In this document: piece after piece, positions 9,300-18,106 of the stretch
Layout: each line of letters opens with the position of its first letter
Position numbering within the stretch: position 1 is the first letter of the stretch
Assembly: GCA_030950365.1 (NCBI GenBank)
Contig: JAUZRQ010000002.1
Location: forward strand, 124,001-188,000
Direction: 5' to 3'
From: Candidatus Zhuqueibacterota bacterium
GTDB taxonomy: Bacteria > Zhuqueibacterota > Zhuqueibacteria > Zhuqueibacterales > Geothermadaptataceae
DNA length: 64,000 nucleotides
The notes under the pieces: generated by a model
What the model was told of the DNA's origin: nothing
The model's database searches: none
Seen by the model: the letters and a program-made list of their open reading frames with translations, nothing else
Translations under genes and position numbers: made by a program

Positions 9300-10796
9300 A
9301 TGAATGAGACATTGAATGTACTGGTAATCGATGACAATCAGGATCAACTGGAAGTCTTGCGCATTGTGCTGGGCAAACGCGATCCTGATTTGAAGGTTGA
9401 GGTGTATGCGGATCCGGCGGCGGGATTGCAGGCCCTCTCGGAGAAATCGTTTGATGTTGTTTTGCTAGATTATAGCCTACCTGGCGTCAACGGCCTGGAT
9501 TTGCTGCGGCAGATCAAAGACCGGTGGCCGCATTTGCCGGTCATCTTCGTGACCGGTCAGGGCAATGAAAAGATCGCCGTGGCGGCCATGCGCGACGGCG
9601 CCCACGATTACATCATCAAAGAAGGCGACTACCTCAAGTTCCTGCACAAAACCATCCGCCATGCGCATGAAAAGGCACAACTGGAAAAGCAAATTCTGAC
9701 CAGCAAGCTGCGGCTGCAGGCGCTGTTTGACGGCATCCAGGATTTCATCTCCGTTCAGGATCGTGAGTTTAATGTGGTGATGGTCAACCGCAAGTTTGCC
9801 GACTGGGTGGAAGAAGAACCGGATGCGCTGGTTGGCCGGAAATGCTACGAGGTCTATTTCAAACGCTCCGAGCCATGCGAAAATTGCCCACTGCAAGCCA
9901 CGTTTCAGACCCGCCAGAAGGATTTCCTCGAAATGCACCACGACAACGAGGTGTTCCACATCTGGAGCTATCCCATGACCGGGCTGGATGGCCATCTGGA
10001 TTTTGCCATTGAGCATTTGCGGCGGGTAACCGACCAAAAGCGCATGGAAGAGCAGTTGATCCAGAACGACAAACTGGTGACCCTGGGCATTTTGTCATCG
10101 GGGATTGCACATGAAATTCGTAATCCGCTGAACATCATCGAGGCGGCGCGGTACTACCTCTCCGAGGTCATCCCACCCGAAGAGACTGACAAGCACGAAA
10201 AGCTGATGATCATCCGCAAGAATGTGTATCGCGCGTCGCGGATCATCAATAACCTGCTGGAATTTTCGCGCAAGAAAGACATGGATGCCCAGGAAATCGA
10301 TGTCAATGCGATCCTGGAAAAGACCCTGGCGCTGATTGAAAAGGAAATGCGCGTACGCGACATCGAGGTGGTGCGCGAGTTGGAGCCTGGCCTGATCACC
10401 TATTTTGACCCGGATGGGTTGCGGCAGATTTCGCTCAATTTGATTCTCAACGCCATTCAGGCCATGCCGGAGGGCGGCACGCTGTATTTGCGCACCCGCC
10501 GGGATGAATCCGGTAACATCTGCCTGGAAGTGGAAGATACGGGAATTGGCATCCCGCCGGAGAATTTGAAAAACCTGTTTGCGCCGTTTTTTACCACCAA
10601 GCCCATCGGCGAAGGCACCGGTCTGGGCCTGTACATCGTCAACGCGATCGTCAGCCGCAACGGGGGCGAAATCAAAGTTGAGAGCGAAATCGGCAAGGGG
10701 ACCCTGTTCCGTGTAATGTTGCCAAGGAAATCGTCGCCGGACGTGGCCAACGGCAAGCTCATTGAAAATCACCGAGCCGAAGCGATCAACGCCTGA
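9300..10796 (+). CDS. hybrid receiver-PAS-histidine kinase
   Basis: 498 residues. An N-terminal receiver domain has acidic residues near 11-12 and the phospho-acceptor Asp57 (VVLLDYSLPG). A PAS domain follows at about 135-250, with a CENCPL cysteine pair that could bind a metal or sense redox. Then come HisKA with His271 in IAHEIRNPLN and an NtrB-like HATPase (FAPFFTTK, GTGLGLYI). Start ATG at 9300 has GGGAG upstream. It is the only protein of the four-kinase cluster with a receiver, so the others could feed phosphate into it. No DNA-binding or enzymatic output domain is present in the cluster, so the final output must lie elsewhere. Confidence 0.88.
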   Translation: MNETLNVLVIDDNQDQLEVLRIVLGKRDPDLKVEVYADPAAGLQALSEKSFDVVLLDYSLPGVNGLDLLRQIKDRWPHLPVIFVTGQGNEKIAVAAMRDGAHDYIIKEGDYLKFLHKTIRHAHEKAQLEKQILTSKLRLQALFDGIQDFISVQDREFNVVMVNRKFADWVEEEPDALVGRKCYEVYFKRSEPCENCPLQATFQTRQKDFLEMHHDNEVFHIWSYPMTGLDGHLDFAIEHLRRVTDQKRMEEQLIQNDKLVTLGILSSGIAHEIRNPLNIIEAARYYLSEVIPPEETDKHEKLMIIRKNVYRASRIINNLLEFSRKKDMDAQEIDVNAILEKTLALIEKEMRVRDIEVVRELEPGLITYFDPDGLRQISLNLILNAIQAMPEGGTLYLRTRRDESGNICLEVEDTGIGIPPENLKNLFAPFFTTKPIGEGTGLGLYIVNAIVSRNGGEIKVESEIGKGTLFRVMLPRKSSPDVANGKLIENHRAEAINA

Positions 10797-10858
10797 ATGG
10801 CGTTGCCGCGGCGGTTTGGGCCCCGGCTCACAGCCCGATCGAACATCCCTTTTTAAGA

Positions 10859-10887
10859 TTGACAAATAACCTTTTTATCATTACATT
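10859..10887 (+). promoter_or_regulatory. candidate sigma70-type promoter for the polyprenyl synthase gene
   Basis: TTGACA at 10859-10864, a 17-base spacer, and TACATT at 10882-10887. It lies about 145 bases before the start codon in the gap after the kinase cluster. The -35 is a perfect consensus; the -10 matches 4 of 6. Confidence 0.4.
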
Positions 10888-11030
10888 TACCAGGTTTTTT
10901 GCAGATGGCCGGCGATTTTCGGGCTTCGGCTGGAAATACACGTCGATATCTGACTGGCCATCGGTTCCTCAGCAAGAAAATGATATCCAACTAAACCAAG
11001 AAAATTAAGCGTTGTCAGTTCGAGGGCTGT

Positions 11031-12005
11031 GTGCAACTGAAAGAAATCATAGCGCCAATAAGGGAGGACCTCAGCGCATTTGAAAAGGAATTCAAGGCAT
11101 TACTCAAGTCGGATATTTTTCTCATTGATAAGGTCGTAAGCTATCTGGTGACCCACCGGGGCAAACGGCTTCGGCCCATCATGGTGCTTTTAACAAGCCG
11201 ACTGAACGGCAATCCACCCACCCCCGTGCGGCTCAGCGCCGCCGCCATCATGGAGTTGTTGCACACGGCCACCCTGGTGCATGATGATGTCGTGGACGAC
11301 AGCTACCGGCGGCGGGGGTTCCCTTCGATCAATTCCATCTGGAAAAACAAGATCTCGGTGCTCATCGGCGATTATCTCTTTTCAAAGGCGCTGCGTTCCA
11401 TGCTGGAAATGCGCGATTTCAAGGTGTTCGATATCATATCGCGGACGGCTGAGCGCATGAGCCAGGGCGAGCTGCTGCAAATGGAGCGGAGCAAGGACTT
11501 CTGGATGGAGGAGGAGGTGTACTACCGGCTGGTCAGCGACAAGACAGCCTCGCTGATTGCCGCTTCCTGCCAGCTTGGCGCCGTGGCCGCCAATGCGTCG
11601 GAGGAAGAGATCGAAAAAATGGGTGAATTCGGCGAGAAGGTGGGCATCGCGTTTCAAATTCGCGACGATTTGCTCGATTTGCTTGGCCACGAGAAAAATA
11701 CCGGCAAGCCCATCGGCAACGATATCCGAGAAAACAAGATCACGTTGCCGCTGCTGCATGCGCTGAAACAGGCCGAAAAACGCGAGGCCAAACAGATCAT
11801 CCGCATGATCAAGCGTGGCCCGGGAAAGAAAGAGATCGAATTTATCGTGGATTTTGTGGTGAAGAACGGCGGGGTGGCCTACGCCACGGAACAGGCAGAG
11901 CGCCTCACGTCGGAAGCGCTGCAGAGTCTGTGCAAATATCCCGATAGCACGTATAAAGATGTGCTGATCAAGCTGGTGCGGTTTATCACCACGCGTGAGC
12001 ATTGA
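11031..12005 (+). CDS. ispB: long-chain polyprenyl diphosphate synthase
   Basis: 324 residues. Trans-prenyltransferase that extends farnesyl or geranylgeranyl diphosphate with isopentenyl diphosphate, giving the side chain of a menaquinone or ubiquinone. First aspartate-rich motif DDVVDD at 85-90, preceded by GKRLRP at 44-49; second motif IRDDLLD near residue 215. The start is GTG at 11031. Chain length cannot be fixed from sequence alone; octaprenyl or heptaprenyl synthase is most likely. The protein is cytosolic or peripheral to the membrane. Confidence 0.92.
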   Translation: MQLKEIIAPIREDLSAFEKEFKALLKSDIFLIDKVVSYLVTHRGKRLRPIMVLLTSRLNGNPPTPVRLSAAAIMELLHTATLVHDDVVDDSYRRRGFPSINSIWKNKISVLIGDYLFSKALRSMLEMRDFKVFDIISRTAERMSQGELLQMERSKDFWMEEEVYYRLVSDKTASLIAASCQLGAVAANASEEEIEKMGEFGEKVGIAFQIRDDLLDLLGHEKNTGKPIGNDIRENKITLPLLHALKQAEKREAKQIIRMIKRGPGKKEIEFIVDFVVKNGGVAYATEQAERLTSEALQSLCKYPDSTYKDVLIKLVRFITTREH

Positions 12006-12079
12006 CACCCCATGCTTGACAATCCTATTGCATTCGGAACAGGCAACAAGCACGAACAACCAAAACGCGAGGAACCGTT

Positions 12080-13048
12080 ATGCCCCGAACGCTAGTGACA
12101 GGAGGTGCTGGCTTCTTAGGCTCGCACTTGTGTGAATACCTTTTGAAGAAGGGTCACGAAGTGATCGCCATGGACAACCTGTTAACCGGTTCGATTACCA
12201 ATATCGAACACCTGCAGTGCGAGCAGTTCAAATTCATCAAACACGACGTCACCGAATACATTTACGTCGGCGGGCCGATCGATTACATTTTGCATTTTGC
12301 TTCGCCCGCCAGCCCGATGGACTACTTGCAACTGCCCATCCAGACCCTGAAGGTGGGCGCGCTGGGCACGCACAAGGCGCTCGGTCTGGCCAAGGAAAAA
12401 AAGGCCACCTTTTTATTGGCCAGCACCTCGGAAGTGTATGGCGATCCGCTGGTGCATCCGCAGAACGAAGAATACTGGGGCCATGTGAATCCCGTGGGGC
12501 CGCGCGGTGTGTACGACGAAGCCAAACGCTTCGCCGAGGCGCTGACCATGGCCTACCACCGCACGCACGGCGTGGATACCAAAATCGTGCGGATTTTCAA
12601 TACCTATGGCCCGCGCATGCGCCCGAATGACGGCCGGGCCATCCCGACATTCATTCCCCAGGCGCTGCGGGGCGAGCCGATCACCGTATTTGGCGATGGC
12701 TCACAAACGCGCAGCTTCTGTTTCGTCGACGATCTGGTGGAAGGCATCTACCGGCTGCTCATGTCTGATGTGCACGATCCGGTCAACATCGGCAATCCGA
12801 GCGAGATGACCATCAAAGAGCTGGCCGAAGAAGTGGTGCGGCTGACCGGTAGTCGCAGCGAGATCATTTACAAACCGCTGCCCGTGGACGATCCAAAAAT
12901 CCGGCAGCCTGATATCACCCGGGCCAAAACCCTGCTGGGCTGGGAACCGAAGGTGTCGCTTACGGAAGGCCTGAAAAAGACCATCGACTGGTTCCGCACC
13001 CTGCCGGAGTTCCGTGAAGTCGCGGCAACCGAAGTCGTGGAGGACTGA
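12080..13048 (+). CDS. UDP-glucuronate decarboxylase (UXS-type NAD-dependent SDR)
   Basis: 322 residues. Extended short-chain dehydrogenase converting UDP-glucuronate to UDP-xylose, a precursor for surface polysaccharide. Rossmann motif GGAGFLGS at 8-15, the UXS-typical segment [12 protein letters not shown] near 74, STSEVYGDP near 114, and the catalytic YDEAK near 146. The [13 protein letters not shown] stretch is characteristic of UXS rather than of GalE or RmlB. ATG at 12080 with GAGGAA upstream. The glycosyltransferase gene follows after 8 bases, suggesting a joint role in envelope glycan synthesis. Confidence 0.88.
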   Translation: MPRTLVTGGAGFLGSHLCEYLLKKGHEVIAMDNLLTGSITNIEHLQCEQFKFIKHDVTEYIYVGGPIDYILHFASPASPMDYLQLPIQTLKVGALGTHKALGLAKEKKATFLLASTSEVYGDPLVHPQNEEYWGHVNPVGPRGVYDEAKRFAEALTMAYHRTHGVDTKIVRIFNTYGPRMRPNDGRAIPTFIPQALRGEPITVFGDGSQTRSFCFVDDLVEGIYRLLMSDVHDPVNIGNPSEMTIKELAEEVVRLTGSRSEIIYKPLPVDDPKIRQPDITRAKTLLGWEPKVSLTEGLKKTIDWFRTLPEFREVAATEVVED

Positions 13049-13056
13049 ATCCGGCG

Positions 13057-14097
13057 TTGCAGATCTATCCCGACAGCGAGCATAAAAAGATTCTTTTGAT
13101 TCGCCTGAGCGCGATCGGCGACATTATTTTGACCACGCCTTTGATTCGCGCTCTGCGGCAGCGGTTCCCTGCCGCGTGGATCGATTTCATTACCAAATCC
13201 AAATATGCGGACCTGCTGCGGTTTCATCCGGCTGTTTCGCAGATTTACGAATTCCCCGACCACGGCGGTCTGACCGATCTTCGCACCGCCCGGCAGTGGA
13301 TTCGCGAACAGCGCTACGACATCATTCTTGATCTGCACCGCAATGTACGCTCGTATGCGCTGACCTGGCGGCAGCTTCACCAGCCGGTGCCGCGGCTGGA
13401 AAAGTTTGCGTTCCGCCGGTTTCTGCTGGTGAAATTTGGCATCAATTGCTATCGCGAAGTGGTGCCGGTGTACCGCCGGTATCTGCGCGTGGCCGGCCAT
13501 CTGGGCGTGCAGAATGACGGATTGGGCACCGAGCTTTTCATTCCGGGCGAAATTTTCGCTCATGTCGATCGCCGGTTGCAGGAGGCAGGGCTGGCGGTGA
13601 AGCGGTTTTTCGCCATAGCGCCCGGCGCCGGCTTTGCCACCAAGCGCTGGCCTATTGAGTATTTTATCGAACTGGGCAGGAACCTTTTTCAAAACGGACA
13701 GGTTTTTTGTATATTGGGAGACCGGCAAGACCGGCCGCTCGCCAAGCAAATCCGGCAGGCACTGCCGGAGGCCGTGGATTTTACCGGCCGGTTGAGTTTG
13801 CTGGATAGCGCCGCGGTGCTTTCGCGGGCGCGGGCGCTCATCACCAACGATACCGGCCTCATGCACATGGCCGAAGCGGTGAAAACCCCGGTGGTGGCGT
13901 TGTTTGGCTCCACCACGCGGGAACTGGGTTTTTTCCCGATGTTGCCCGAAAGCGAAGTCATTGAAAATCCCGAGATTCTCTGTCGTCCCTGCTCGCACGT
14001 CGGGAGACATCAATGCCCAAAAGGGCATTTTTTATGTATGCGCTCACTGGAACCGAAAAAGGTTTTCGCGGTTTTGCAGCAGACATTTGGAATTTGA
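13057..14097 (+). CDS. glycosyltransferase family 9 (heptosyltransferase-type)
   Basis: 346 residues from a TTG start 8 bases after the decarboxylase stop. GT9 enzymes move ADP-heptose or similar sugars onto lipopolysaccharide core at the inner membrane. Evidence: N-terminal LLIRLSAIGDIILTTPL, nucleotide-binding PGAGFATKRWP near 189, and NDTGLMHMAEA followed by VVALFGST in the C-terminal domain. The C-terminal cysteine-rich CRPCSHVGRHQCPKG segment is typical of heptosyltransferases I/II. Donor and acceptor are inferred only. Confidence 0.87.
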   Translation: MQIYPDSEHKKILLIRLSAIGDIILTTPLIRALRQRFPAAWIDFITKSKYADLLRFHPAVSQIYEFPDHGGLTDLRTARQWIREQRYDIILDLHRNVRSYALTWRQLHQPVPRLEKFAFRRFLLVKFGINCYREVVPVYRRYLRVAGHLGVQNDGLGTELFIPGEIFAHVDRRLQEAGLAVKRFFAIAPGAGFATKRWPIEYFIELGRNLFQNGQVFCILGDRQDRPLAKQIRQALPEAVDFTGRLSLLDSAAVLSRARALITNDTGLMHMAEAVKTPVVALFGSTTRELGFFPMLPESEVIENPEILCRPCSHVGRHQCPKGHFLCMRSLEPKKVFAVLQQTFGI

Positions 14098-14227
14098 GGC
14101 CATTGGCAGACAGCCAACCTTCCGATCGGTTGGCGGGGCGCACTTGAATTCGTTGCGGACAAAAAATGCAGTCATCAAAAACAGCGTGCAGCAGCACAAG
14201 CAGCCATTCTGGAGGTGAGAACTTTCG

Positions 14228-14587
14228 GTGCAAGGTAAAGAACTCGCTCGGCGCATTGCCATAGCGGCGCTGGAGAAAAAAGCCGAGAATATTCGTATTT
14301 TTGACCTTCGCGGGCTGAGCACCGTCACCGACTTTTTCGTCATTTGCTCAGGAGTGACCGATCTGCACACGCGGGCCATCCAGGAGGGCATCGTGGAAAC
14401 CCTCAAAGAAGCCTCCATCCGGCCGTGGCACATCGAAGGCGAGAACATCGGTCGCTGGATCTTGATCGATTACGTGGATGTGGTGGTGCATATTTTTCAA
14501 CCCGAAGTGCGCGAATATTACGGACTGGAACGTCTTTGGGGAGACGCTGAAATCGAAGAGATTACCGATGAAAATGTTAAAGCCTGA
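14228..14587 (+). CDS. rsfS: ribosome silencing factor RsfS/Iojap
   Basis: 119 residues. Binds ribosomal protein uL14 on the free 50S subunit and blocks subunit joining when nutrients run down. Family signatures: VTDFFVICSG near 37-46, WHIEGE near 68 and GRWILIDYVDVVVHIF, followed by REYYGLERLWGDA. Start GTG at 14228 is preceded by GGAGGTGAG. The stop overlaps the argS start by 20 bases, implying translational coupling. It lies apart from the usual nadD neighbour. Confidence 0.94.
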   Translation: MQGKELARRIAIAALEKKAENIRIFDLRGLSTVTDFFVICSGVTDLHTRAIQEGIVETLKEASIRPWHIEGENIGRWILIDYVDVVVHIFQPEVREYYGLERLWGDAEIEEITDENVKA

Positions 14588-16226
14588 AACGTATTTGCGG
14601 GAACAAATTGCCAGAGCGCTGGCCACGGCCTTTGCGCTGGAAAACGACCTGGAGATCATTCTCGAGCGCCCACGCCAGGAAAATTTCGGCGATTACGCCA
14701 CCACGGTGGCGCTGGGACTCGCCAAAACCCTGCGCAATGCGCCCCGTAGCATCGCCGAAACCCTGCTCGAACATTTCGCTGACGATGCCGGGCTGGTCGA
14801 GAAAACCAGCATCGACGGTCCAGGTTTCATCAATTTTACCCTGAAGCCCACCTTCTGGCAGCAGTATTTGCTGCAAATTTTATCCGAAGGCGAGCGATTC
14901 GGCGCTTCAGGCTGGGGCGGTGGCGAAAAGGTGCAGGTGGAGTTCGTCAGCGCCAACCCCACCGGCCCGCTGAATGTGGTATCCGCGCGGGCCGCCGCGG
15001 TGGGAGATGTGCTGGTCAGCCTGTTCAACCAGGTCGGTTTCGACGCCAAAAGGGAGTATTACATCAACGATGCGGGCCGGCAGGTGCGCTTGCTGGGCGC
15101 GTCGGTGAGTGCGCGGTACATGCAGCTCCTGGGTCATGATGAGCCCGTCCCCGAGGACGGCTATCAGGGCGATTACGTAATCGATCTGGCGCGGGAAATC
15201 CTGGACGAGGATGGCGACCGGTATGCGGCACAGCCGAAAGAAGAGCGCGCCGAAAAACTGGCCGAAATTGCGCTGGCCAAAATGATCCGGCTGCATCAGG
15301 CGGCCATGGAGCAGTACCGCGTGCAGTACGATGTCTGGTTCCGTGAGAGCGATCTACGCCGCGACAACAAACACCAGCAAATTTTAGAAACGCTGAAACA
15401 AAAAGGGCTCACCTACGAAAAAGACGGCGCCATCTGGTTCAAATCTTCGGACTTTGGCGATGAGAAAGACCGCGTGCTGATCACGCGCGAAGGCGAGCCG
15501 ACGTATTTTTTGGTGGATATCGCCTACCACGAGGACAAATACCAGCGCGGTTTTCAAAAGATTTACGATCTCTGGGGGCCGGATCACCACGGATACATCG
15601 CGCGCATGAGCGCCGCCATCCAGGCGCTGGGGCATCCCAAAGATAGTTTCCAGGTGCGCATCATCCAGCAGGTGAACATGCTGCGTGGCGGCGAAGTGGT
15701 GAAGATGAGCAAACGCCGTGGGAATATCATCGAGATGCAGGAAGTGCTGGAGGAAGTCGGCATCGATGCAGCGCGGTTCTTTTTTATCATGCGCAAGCTG
15801 GACCAACCGCTGGATTTCGATATCGACCTGGCCAAAAAGCAGACGGATGAAAATCCGGTCTATTACGTGCAGTACGCCCACGCCCGCGTGGCCAACATCC
15901 TGGAATACGCGCGCAGTCAGGGCGTGGAAATCGCCGATGAAGCCGATGTATCCGTTCTGCGCGAAGCCGAAGAGCTGTCGGTGATCAAAAAGCTGGCCGA
16001 GTACCCGGAAGTTATCAGCAAAGCGGCCAAATTTCTGGAGCCGCACCGGGTGACCAATTATTTGATGGAATTGGCCGCAACCTTTCACAGTTTTTACCAA
16101 AAACACCGCGTGGTGAGCGACGACGTGGCGCTCACGCAGGCGCGGCTAAAACTGGTGCAGGGCACCAAGTTGGTGCTGAAAAATGCCCTCGATCTACTGA
16201 AAATTACGGCGCCCGAGCGGATGTGA
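14568..16226 (+). CDS. argS: arginyl-tRNA synthetase
   Basis: 552 residues from ATG 14568, inside the end of rsfS; ATG 14574 is an alternative. Class Ia aminoacyl-tRNA synthetase charging tRNA-Arg. N-terminal Arg-tRNA-synt-N domain (about 1-85), Rossmann core from SANPTGPLN near 130, KMSK loop as VVKMSKRRGN near 380, and a C-terminal DALR anticodon-binding domain (about 430-552). The HIGH signature is unusual: the expected HxGH is NVVS in PTGPLNVVSAR. The rest of the enzyme is intact, so it is probably active with a lineage-specific variant motif. Confidence 0.93.
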   Translation: MKMLKPETYLREQIARALATAFALENDLEIILERPRQENFGDYATTVALGLAKTLRNAPRSIAETLLEHFADDAGLVEKTSIDGPGFINFTLKPTFWQQYLLQILSEGERFGASGWGGGEKVQVEFVSANPTGPLNVVSARAAAVGDVLVSLFNQVGFDAKREYYINDAGRQVRLLGASVSARYMQLLGHDEPVPEDGYQGDYVIDLAREILDEDGDRYAAQPKEERAEKLAEIALAKMIRLHQAAMEQYRVQYDVWFRESDLRRDNKHQQILETLKQKGLTYEKDGAIWFKSSDFGDEKDRVLITREGEPTYFLVDIAYHEDKYQRGFQKIYDLWGPDHHGYIARMSAAIQALGHPKDSFQVRIIQQVNMLRGGEVVKMSKRRGNIIEMQEVLEEVGIDAARFFFIMRKLDQPLDFDIDLAKKQTDENPVYYVQYAHARVANILEYARSQGVEIADEADVSVLREAEELSVIKKLAEYPEVISKAAKFLEPHRVTNYLMELAATFHSFYQKHRVVSDDVALTQARLKLVQGTKLVLKNALDLLKITAPERM

Positions 16227-16330
16227 CGTGCGGTGGAGTTGCCATCCACTATGGAATGCATGCGCTCAATGAATGACCTCGCATGGGGCGTGGAGGAAGT
16301 CTCAGTTGTATCTGGAGGAATGGCACATTG

Positions 16331-17239
16331 ATGAATCTGCTCATTGTCGGCTCGATCGGCTTTGACACCGTGGAAACGCCGCACGGCAAATCGGAAAAAG
16401 CCCTTGGCGGCACGGCGGTGTATTGCAGTGTGGCGGCCAGCTATTTCACCAAAGTGGGTATGGTGGCTGCCGTGGGTACAGATTTTCCCAAACAGCACAC
16501 CGAATTTTTGCAACAAAAGGGCATCGATCTCACCGGCCTGATGACCCTGCCCGGAGAAACCTTCCACTGGGGTGGCCGGTATCATCCGGACATGAATTCA
16601 CGCGACACCCTGTTCACGCATCTGAACGTGTTTCAGGATTTTAAGCCGACGCTGCCGGAATCGTACTGTAGCGCGCCGCTGGTGTTCCTCGGCAATATCC
16701 ATCCCCAGTTGCAATTGCATGTGCTCGAGCAGGTGAAGGAGCCGCAGTTGGTCGCTCTTGATACGATGAATTACTGGATCGAGGGAACGCCCGACCTGCT
16801 GAAGAACGTGCTCAAGCAGGTGGACATCCTGTTCGTGAACGACGAGGAAGCGCGGCAGCTCGCAAACGAGATGAACCTACTGCGGGCGGCGCGCAAAATC
16901 TGGGCGATGGGCCCGCGGATCATTGTCATCAAAAAAGGCGAGCACGGCGCGCTGCTGTTTTACGAAGGCGATATTTTCTTTGCGCCGGCGTATCCGCTGG
17001 AGAATGTGGTGGATCCCACCGGTGCCGGAGATACCTTTGCCGGCGGGTTCATGGGCTATCTCGCTACCACGCAAAATTTTGACCACAACCACCTGCGCTG
17101 CGCCATGATTTATGGCAGTACGCTGGCCAGTTTCGCCGTGGAGGATTTTTCCATCGAAAAATTGCGCACCCTCGAGGAACGCGATATTTTCGAGCGCTTC
17201 GCCGCCTTTCAGCGACTCACACAATTTTCCCGGGAATAG
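16331..17239 (+). CDS. PfkB family carbohydrate kinase
   Basis: 302 residues. Ribokinase-fold kinase phosphorylating a sugar or nucleoside. N-terminal IVGSIGFDTVETP and LGGTAVYCS form the substrate side. NDEEARQL near 175 and the C-terminal signature DPTGAGDTFAGGF, which carries the catalytic Asp and anion hole, are complete. Start ATG 16331 follows GGAGGA at 16314-16319; upstream in-frame codons from 16283 are probably untranslated. It sits 2 bases before yjbQ. The substrate is unknown; adenosine-kinase-like or ribokinase-like are both possible. Confidence 0.85.
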   Translation: MNLLIVGSIGFDTVETPHGKSEKALGGTAVYCSVAASYFTKVGMVAAVGTDFPKQHTEFLQQKGIDLTGLMTLPGETFHWGGRYHPDMNSRDTLFTHLNVFQDFKPTLPESYCSAPLVFLGNIHPQLQLHVLEQVKEPQLVALDTMNYWIEGTPDLLKNVLKQVDILFVNDEEARQLANEMNLLRAARKIWAMGPRIIVIKKGEHGALLFYEGDIFFAPAYPLENVVDPTGAGDTFAGGFMGYLATTQNFDHNHLRCAMIYGSTLASFAVEDFSIEKLRTLEERDIFERFAAFQRLTQFSRE

Positions 17240-17241
17240 CC

Positions 17242-17661
17242 ATGGCCGTGATAACGCGATTTATCGAAAAGAAAACCGCCGGCTTCACGGATATTCATGA
17301 CCTGACGCCGGAAGTGGCCGAACTGGTGCGCGACAGCGGCCTCAAAGATGGTATCGTGACCGTGTTTGTGCCAGGCTCCACCGGCGGCATTACCACCATC
17401 GAATACGAGCCGGGTTTGAAGAGGGACCTGCCAGAGGCGCTGGAAAAAATCGCGCCCACGAACAAAACCTACCACCACGACGCCACCTGGGGCGATGGCA
17501 ACGGCTTTGCGCACGTGCGCGCCGCGTTCATCGGCCCGTCGCTCACCGTGCCGTTTTCCGACGGCCGCCTGCATCTCGGCACCTGGCAGCAGATCGTGTT
17601 TCTGGATTTCGACAACCGCTCCCGCCACCGCCGCATCGTGGTGCAGATTATGGGGGAGTAG
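17242..17661 (+). CDS. YjbQ family protein (UPF0047, thiamine-phosphate-synthase-like)
   Basis: 139 residues, the usual length. Family markers: VPGSTGGITTIEYEPG, the YHHDATWGDGNGFAHVRAA segment with clustered His, and a terminal HLGTWQQIVFLDFD. Members rescue thiamine-phosphate-synthase mutants in vitro, but their physiological role is unsettled. It starts 2 bases after the PfkB kinase stop, so the two are co-transcribed. ATG at 17242. Confidence 0.88.
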   Translation: MAVITRFIEKKTAGFTDIHDLTPEVAELVRDSGLKDGIVTVFVPGSTGGITTIEYEPGLKRDLPEALEKIAPTNKTYHHDATWGDGNGFAHVRAAFIGPSLTVPFSDGRLHLGTWQQIVFLDFDNRSRHRRIVVQIMGE

Positions 17662-18106
17662 CCGTTTTCTTATTTATCAGTTCCAAAATACCAATAAATC
17701 GGGTCCATTGATTCAGCCCTAAAAAACCGATCAAGCCGTTAGCCAGCTCCATTCGTGGCATAGTCAACTCCGGGACGATATTTCCCATCCACAAACGAAA
17801 AACAACTCTCGCAGAGCGCGCTGAGGACGCTGAGAACGGGGGGTGGGCGATGTGCAATTTCAATTGTTATCGCATCCCTGACAAAACGTCTTTCAAAACC
17901 GTTCGTCCGTCACCCGTGCTCCATCCACGTCAATCCGCGGCGTAAAAATCACGAAAACCGGTGATATCGCCGGATGTATGAATTTCAACCCAAACAGGCG
18001 AATTCATTTAACCTAAAAACATTGCCTGGCAAAGAGAATATCTTATATTTTGTCCACACGCACTGGCTTTGTCAGGACCATGGTGCCATTCAAACAAGGA
18101 GACCGT
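17662..18106. other. intergenic region with degenerate repeat words
   Basis: No gene seen. Contains a CGCAGAG/CGCTGAG-rich stretch at 17807-17837 and an ATCCACGTCAATCCGCGGCG-type word at 17903-17945 that matches the core of the composite repeat found elsewhere in this window. The last 85 bases hold a candidate promoter for the downstream secreted protein. Confidence 0.5.
18022..18049 (+). promoter_or_regulatory. candidate promoter of the Asp-box secreted protein
   Basis: TTGCCT at 18022-18027, a 16-base spacer and TATATT at 18044-18049, about 58 bases before the ATG. A reasonable but not unique match. Confidence 0.3.

Noticed and set aside
12868-14028. Long minus-strand open frame (386 codons) opposite the decarboxylase and GT9 genes
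   Set aside because: It lies antisense to two strongly supported genes, has no ribosome site and no recognisable domain; long antisense frames are expected in GC-rich coding DNA.
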